A stretch of 64,000 nucleotides of DNA from Rhodococcus sp. HNM0563 (lineage in GTDB: Bacteria; Actinomycetota; Actinomycetes; Mycobacteriales; Mycobacteriaceae), in the NCBI RefSeq assembly GCF_012726195.1, contig NZ_JAASAF010000004.1, positions 374,027 to 438,026 of the forward strand. Reading direction: 5' to 3'. A model generated the notes under the pieces. The model was not told the DNA's origin. It did not search any database and worked only from the letters and a program-made list of their open reading frames with translations. Shown one piece after another: positions 60,957-64,000 of this stretch (positions are counted from its first letter, which is position 1; each line of letters begins with the position of its first letter). A program made the position numbers and the translations under genes.

Positions 60957-62168
60957 TTACAGAGCCTTCCCTTCGCGGTGAATGTGCCGGACGCCGTGCA
61001 GTCGCTGGGCCGCCTCGGCGAGAACGTCGTCGCGTTTGCAGAAGGCGAAGCGCACCAGATGATTCCATGATGCAGAGTCGTCGGCGAATACGCTCACCGG
61101 CACGGCGGCGACGCCGATCTCTCCTGGCAGTGCACGACAGAGCTGCACGCCGTCGCGGAAGCCGAGCGGCGTGATGTCTGCACAGACGAAGTACGTTCCC
61201 GCAGAGTCGAGAACATCGAATCCGGCTTCGCTGAGCGAATGCGAGAGAAACGTTCGCTTACGTTGCAGAGCGTCGCGCATCGATCCGACCCACGATTGTT
61301 CGTGCGTCAGCGCGTGCGTGACCGCGGGCTGGAACGGTGCACCGCCGACGAAGGTCATGAATTGTTTGGCGGCGCGGACTCCGTCGATCAGTGCGCGGGG
61401 GCCGATTGCCCAGCCGATCTTCCATCCGGTGACGTTGAAGGTCTTCGCGGCGCTCGACACGGTGATCGTGCGCTCGGCCATTCCGGGTAGTGAAGCGAGG
61501 GGAGTGTGGCGACGACCGTCGAAGACGAGGTGCTCGTAGACCTCGTCGGACAACACCAGCAGATCACGTTCGCAGGCGAACTCGGCAATCGCTGCCAGGG
61601 CGCCGTCGTCGTAGACGGTGCCGGTCGGGTTGTGCGGGGTGTTGACGACCAGCATGCGGGTGCGGTCGGTGACCGCAGCCCTGAGAGCCTCGACGTCGAG
61701 GACGAATTCGTTGTCCCAGCGGGTCAACGGCACGGTCCGCCGGGTTGCGCCTGCCAAGGCCACTGCGGCTGCATAAGAGTCGTAGTAGGGCTCGGTGAGC
61801 AGCACTTCGTCGCCGGGTTCGACGAGTCCGAGCAGCGCGGCACTGATGGCCTCGGTGGCGCCGACGGTGACCAGCACCTCGGTGTCCGGGTCGTGTTCCA
61901 GCCCGTACCGCGCCAACCGGTCGGCAGCGATCGCCGCCCTCAGTTCCGGGATCCCGGAACCGGGCGGGTACTGATTGACGCCTTCCGCGATTGCTCGTCG
62001 GGCAACCTCGAGCATCTCCGGCGGCCCGTCGGTGTCGGGGAATCCCTGCCCGAGGTTGATCGCACCGTGCTCGACGGCGAGTGAGGTCATCTCGGCGAAG
62101 ATCGTGGAGGCGAACGGTCGTAGCCGGGCGACGGTGCGGGCCCGTCCCGAGTTCGACGATTCTGGCAT
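60957..62168 (-). CDS. PLP-dependent aminotransferase (DapC-like)
   Basis: 403 residues. Fold type I class I: NLGQGFPDTDGPPEML, GATEAISAALLGLVEPGDEVLLTEPYYDSY, VVNTPHNPTGTVY, DEVYEHLVFDG, and the PLP lysine in SSAAKTFNVTGWKIGW. The sequence most resembles the M. tuberculosis DapC/aspartate-aminotransferase-like family (Rv0858c), which transaminates N-succinyl-LL-2-amino-6-ketopimelate in lysine synthesis. Other substrates such as kynurenine cannot be excluded. First gene of the unit with AraC. Confidence 0.87.
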   Translation of the reverse strand: MPESSNSGRARTVARLRPFASTIFAEMTSLAVEHGAINLGQGFPDTDGPPEMLEVARRAIAEGVNQYPPGSGIPELRAAIAADRLARYGLEHDPDTEVLVTVGATEAISAALLGLVEPGDEVLLTEPYYDSYAAAVALAGATRRTVPLTRWDNEFVLDVEALRAAVTDRTRMLVVNTPHNPTGTVYDDGALAAIAEFACERDLLVLSDEVYEHLVFDGRRHTPLASLPGMAERTITVSSAAKTFNVTGWKIGWAIGPRALIDGVRAAKQFMTFVGGAPFQPAVTHALTHEQSWVGSMRDALQRKRTFLSHSLSEAGFDVLDSAGTYFVCADITPLGFRDGVQLCRALPGEIGVAAVPVSVFADDSASWNHLVRFAFCKRDDVLAEAAQRLHGVRHIHREGKAL

Positions 62169-62211
62169 TTCTGCAGGGTAGCCGGTGCATGTATGCCGTG
62201 TTTGCCTACCA

Positions 62212-62238
62212 TGTCACATCCCGGTGCGCTGTCTCGTC
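62212..62238 (+). promoter_or_regulatory. ECF41-type sigma promoter of the AhpD-like gene
   Basis: TGTCACA (62212-62218), a 16-base gap, then CGTC (62235-62238): an exact match to the published ECF41 promoter (TGTCACA-n16-CGTC). The predicted start is about 33 bases ahead of ATG 62277. The probable cognate ECF41 sigma gene is encoded just downstream on the opposite strand (62871-63794). Confidence 0.85.
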
Positions 62239-62276
62239 CAACAAGAGGAGGATGAAAACGACCGAGGAGGCAGATC

Positions 62277-62858
62277 ATGACACGGATACCACCGCTCAAC
62301 CCCGACCAGGCGGGATTGACGACGAAGGCGATGTACAAGGTCGCAGGCCGCATGTTCGACGAGGTTCCCGAGCCGTTCACCGTGGTGGCCCACCACCCCG
62401 GCCTGCTCCGTGCGAGCGGTCTGCACGAAATGCTCGCCGATCGGGCATCGAAGGTGTTGCCGAAGAACGTGCGGGAAATAGCGGTCTACCGCACGGCATG
62501 GACTGTGGGCTGCTCGTGGTGCGTCGATTTCGGCACGATGCTGCAGCGGCTCGACGGTCTCGACATCGATCGGCTCGAGCATATCGCCGAGTACGCCACC
62601 TCGGACCTGTACAGCGACGACGAGAAGGCTGCGATCGCGTATGCGGACGCGATGACCGGCGATGTGGCGAACGACGTGACCGACGAACAGGTCGCCGACC
62701 TCGAGAGGCGGTTCGGTCGTGCGGGCGTTGTGGAATTGACCTACCAGATCGGGCTGGAGAACATGCGCGCCCGCATGAACTCGGCACTGGGCATCCACGA
62801 CCAGGGCTTCAGCACCGATGCGTGCCGCGTGCCATGGGCCGAGGAGACGACTCGCTGA
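62277..62858 (+). CDS. Carboxymuconolactone-decarboxylase (AhpD-fold) protein
   Basis: 193 residues. AhpD-fold with redox-active motif VGCSWCVDFG (Cys-x-x-Cys), plus REIAVYRTAWT and ELTYQIGLENMRARMNSALGI. The CxxC motif indicates peroxidase or thiol redox activity rather than lactone decarboxylation. GAGGAGG ribosome site 7 bases before the ATG. It converges on the ECF41 sigma gene, with which it forms a known pair: ECF41 factors control a linked carboxymuconolactone-decarboxylase, oxidoreductase or epimerase. Its promoter has the exact ECF41 motif. Confidence 0.93.
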   Translation: MTRIPPLNPDQAGLTTKAMYKVAGRMFDEVPEPFTVVAHHPGLLRASGLHEMLADRASKVLPKNVREIAVYRTAWTVGCSWCVDFGTMLQRLDGLDIDRLEHIAEYATSDLYSDDEKAAIAYADAMTGDVANDVTDEQVADLERRFGRAGVVELTYQIGLENMRARMNSALGIHDQGFSTDACRVPWAEETTR

Positions 62859-62870
62859 CCGGCTCGGTGC

Positions 62871-63794
62871 TCACTCCGGCGGGTCGGACGGAAGTCTGAC
62901 ACCGCCGAGTTTTGCCGGGTTCGCCATGTCGTATGCGGCCCAGACGCGTCCGTCGCGCACGGTGATGCCCAGGACACGTCCGGGAAAGCCCTGATGGGTG
63001 TCGTCGCCGGCGGACCCGTGGTTGAGAAAGCCGAGTTCGCCGTTGACGAGGGCCGGCTCGAGCGTGGTGAGTGCTTCCGCACCGTAGAGGTGCACGAGTC
63101 CGAGGAAGAATCGTGCGAACCTCTCGGGTCCCGTGATGACGTTGATCGCGGTGCGCGTGGTCCCGCCGGCATCGCCGATCATGCGGGCATCCGGGTGCAG
63201 TGCCGCGACCACCGTGTCGATGTCGCCGGTGGCAAGTGCGGTCAAGAGTTGCTGTACGGCATGGTCGTGGTCGGTCGCGGACGAGGGCGGCGGGGCATCG
63301 GCAAGGGCGCGTCGCCCTCGTGACGCAAGTTGACGTGCCGCCGGAACACCGACCTCGAGGATGCGCGCGACCTCGTCGAAAGGGACACCGAAGCCGTCGT
63401 GCAATACGAACGCGACCCGTTGCGTGGGTGTGAGCGTATCGAGCACGAGCAGTGCTGCCAGGCGGTTGTCCTCATTGCGCACCACCTGCTCGAGCGGGTC
63501 GGGTGGCGTCGTGCCCGCGAGGGGCGTGACGATCGGCTCGGGGAGCCACTGCCCCACATACTTCTCGCGGCGCACCGCCGCCGATTTCAGCCTGTCGAGG
63601 CAGAGACGACCCACGACGGTCGTCAACCACGCTCGTAGATCGCCGATGCTGTCGGGATCTGTGTTGTCGAGCCGAAACCACGCATCCTGTACGGCGTCCT
63701 CGGCGTCCGCCACGCTGCCGGTGAGCCGGTATGCGACCGACAACAGGTGACTGCGGTGTTCCTCGAACGATTCCGCCATCGCAACTGCGCGCAT
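62871..63794 (-). CDS. ECF41-family RNA polymerase sigma factor, SigJ-like
   Basis: 307 residues from ATG 63794 (ATG 63779 is an alternative). Region 2: HLLSVAYRLTGSVADAEDAVQDAWFR and LRAWLTTVVGRLCLDRLKS. Region 4: TPTQRVAFVLHDGFGVPFDEVARILEVGVPAARQLASRGRRAL. A C-terminal SnoaL-like domain of about 120 residues (AVQQLLTALATGDIDTVVAALHPDARMIGDAGG, then NGELGFLNHGSAGD) acts as a built-in regulator in place of an anti-sigma factor, the mark of ECF41. Convergent with the AhpD-like target gene. Confidence 0.93.
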   Translation of the reverse strand: MRAVAMAESFEEHRSHLLSVAYRLTGSVADAEDAVQDAWFRLDNTDPDSIGDLRAWLTTVVGRLCLDRLKSAAVRREKYVGQWLPEPIVTPLAGTTPPDPLEQVVRNEDNRLAALLVLDTLTPTQRVAFVLHDGFGVPFDEVARILEVGVPAARQLASRGRRALADAPPPSSATDHDHAVQQLLTALATGDIDTVVAALHPDARMIGDAGGTTRTAINVITGPERFARFFLGLVHLYGAEALTTLEPALVNGELGFLNHGSAGDDTHQGFPGRVLGITVRDGRVWAAYDMANPAKLGGVRLPSDPPE

Positions 63795-63855
63795 ATTCTC
63801 GATGCTACGACGGGAGAACGATGCGGGACGAGCGACGGACCTGACGAGGGAACGT

Positions 63856-64000
63856 ATGGACAAGTACGACGTGAAACGTGCACACAAGAATCTGTATTCG
63901 TCGTCGGCCGGGGACTTTACGGAAGTGGACGTGCCCGAGTTCCGGTATCTTGCGGTCGAGGGGAGTGGCGACCCGAACAGCAGCCGGGCATACGCGGAGG
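63856..64000 (+). CDS. GyrI-like domain protein, 3' truncated by window end
   Basis: 48 residues visible: MDKYDVKRAHKNLYSSSAGD and FTEVDVPEFRYLAVEGSGDPN to YAE. This is the typical start of GyrI-like (AraC_E_bind/SMI-type small-molecule-binding) proteins. ATG 63856 with GAGGG 5 bases upstream, divergent from the ECF41 gene by 61 bases. The rest lies outside the window. Confidence 0.82.
   Translation, partial: MDKYDVKRAHKNLYSSSAGDFTEVDVPEFRYLAVEGSGDPNSSRAYAE

Noticed and set aside
62252..62899. Second small gene starting at ATG 62252 before the AhpD-fold gene
   Set aside because: The ribosome site abuts the ATG, and the frame runs across the AhpD-fold gene with shadow composition.

Overview
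The window is high-GC actinobacterial chromosome, most likely Rhodococcus or a close mycolic-acid-producing relative. This rests on a mycolyltransferase with a signal peptide, F420-dependent LLM oxidoreductases, a KstR-type regulator, an IdeR/DtxR iron box, a HspR HAIR operator and GTG/TTG starts with many 4-base GTGA/ATGA overlaps. I see no rRNA, CRISPR, insertion sequence, prophage or integrase. Genus is an inference from gene families; no database was searched.

Layout. 1-4.3 kb: tRNA-Phe and tRNA-Asp, then a glycosyltransferase / methyltransferase / alpha-toroid protein operon and a convergent methyltransferase, with two small repeat arrays. 4.3-23.8 kb is the most distinctive part, a sterol or terpenoid oxidation region. 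Leftward, a six-gene operon runs aldehyde dehydrogenase, SDR, 3-hydroxyisobutyrate-dehydrogenase-like enzyme, carboxymuconolactone-decarboxylase-like protein, F420 oxidoreductase and a phosphotransferase. In the middle are a TetR plus MpaB-type oxygenase pair and a divergent P450. Rightward, a TetR heads an operon of CYP123-like P450, SDR, CYP51, 3Fe-4S ferredoxin, NTF2-like protein, an unknown conserved protein and a cholesterol-oxidase-like flavoenzyme. Then come a KstD/fumarate-reductase-like flavoprotein, another F420 enzyme and a KstR paralogue. Gene order resembles the M. tuberculosis cyp51 neighbourhood (Rv0762c-Rv0771). A near-identical 18-bp palindrome lies at the promoters of the aldehyde dehydrogenase operon, the TetR/CYP51 operon and the KstR-like gene, so these units probably form one regulon.

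23.8-34.1 kb: a secreted protein, the MetP/MetS-type transporter pair, a membrane protein plus two acyltransferases of phospholipid synthesis (HAD-AGPAT fusion and PlsB), an aminoglycoside-phosphotransferase/P-loop fusion and a VIT-family metal transporter. 34.1-43.9 kb: universal stress protein, CYTH-CHAD protein, flavodoxin, SRPBCC protein, pseudouridine synthase, mycolyltransferase, SDR, a sigma-factor-like protein with its own membrane anchor, and a two-component system. 44-50.3 kb: an ABC exporter, a YeiH-type exporter, an SDR and a Ski2-like helicase. 50.3-56.8 kb: a Clp ATPase under a HAIR operator, a glycosyltransferase, an acyl-CoA dehydrogenase behind an iron box, and DAHP synthase behind an attenuator whose leader peptide contains Tyr-Phe-Trp-Phe. 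56.8-64 kb: MerR regulator with a membrane protein, a stand-alone ectoine hydroxylase, VOC protein, AraC regulator, aminotransferase, an AhpD-like protein next to its probable ECF41 sigma factor (with an ECF41-type promoter), and the start of a GyrI-like protein.
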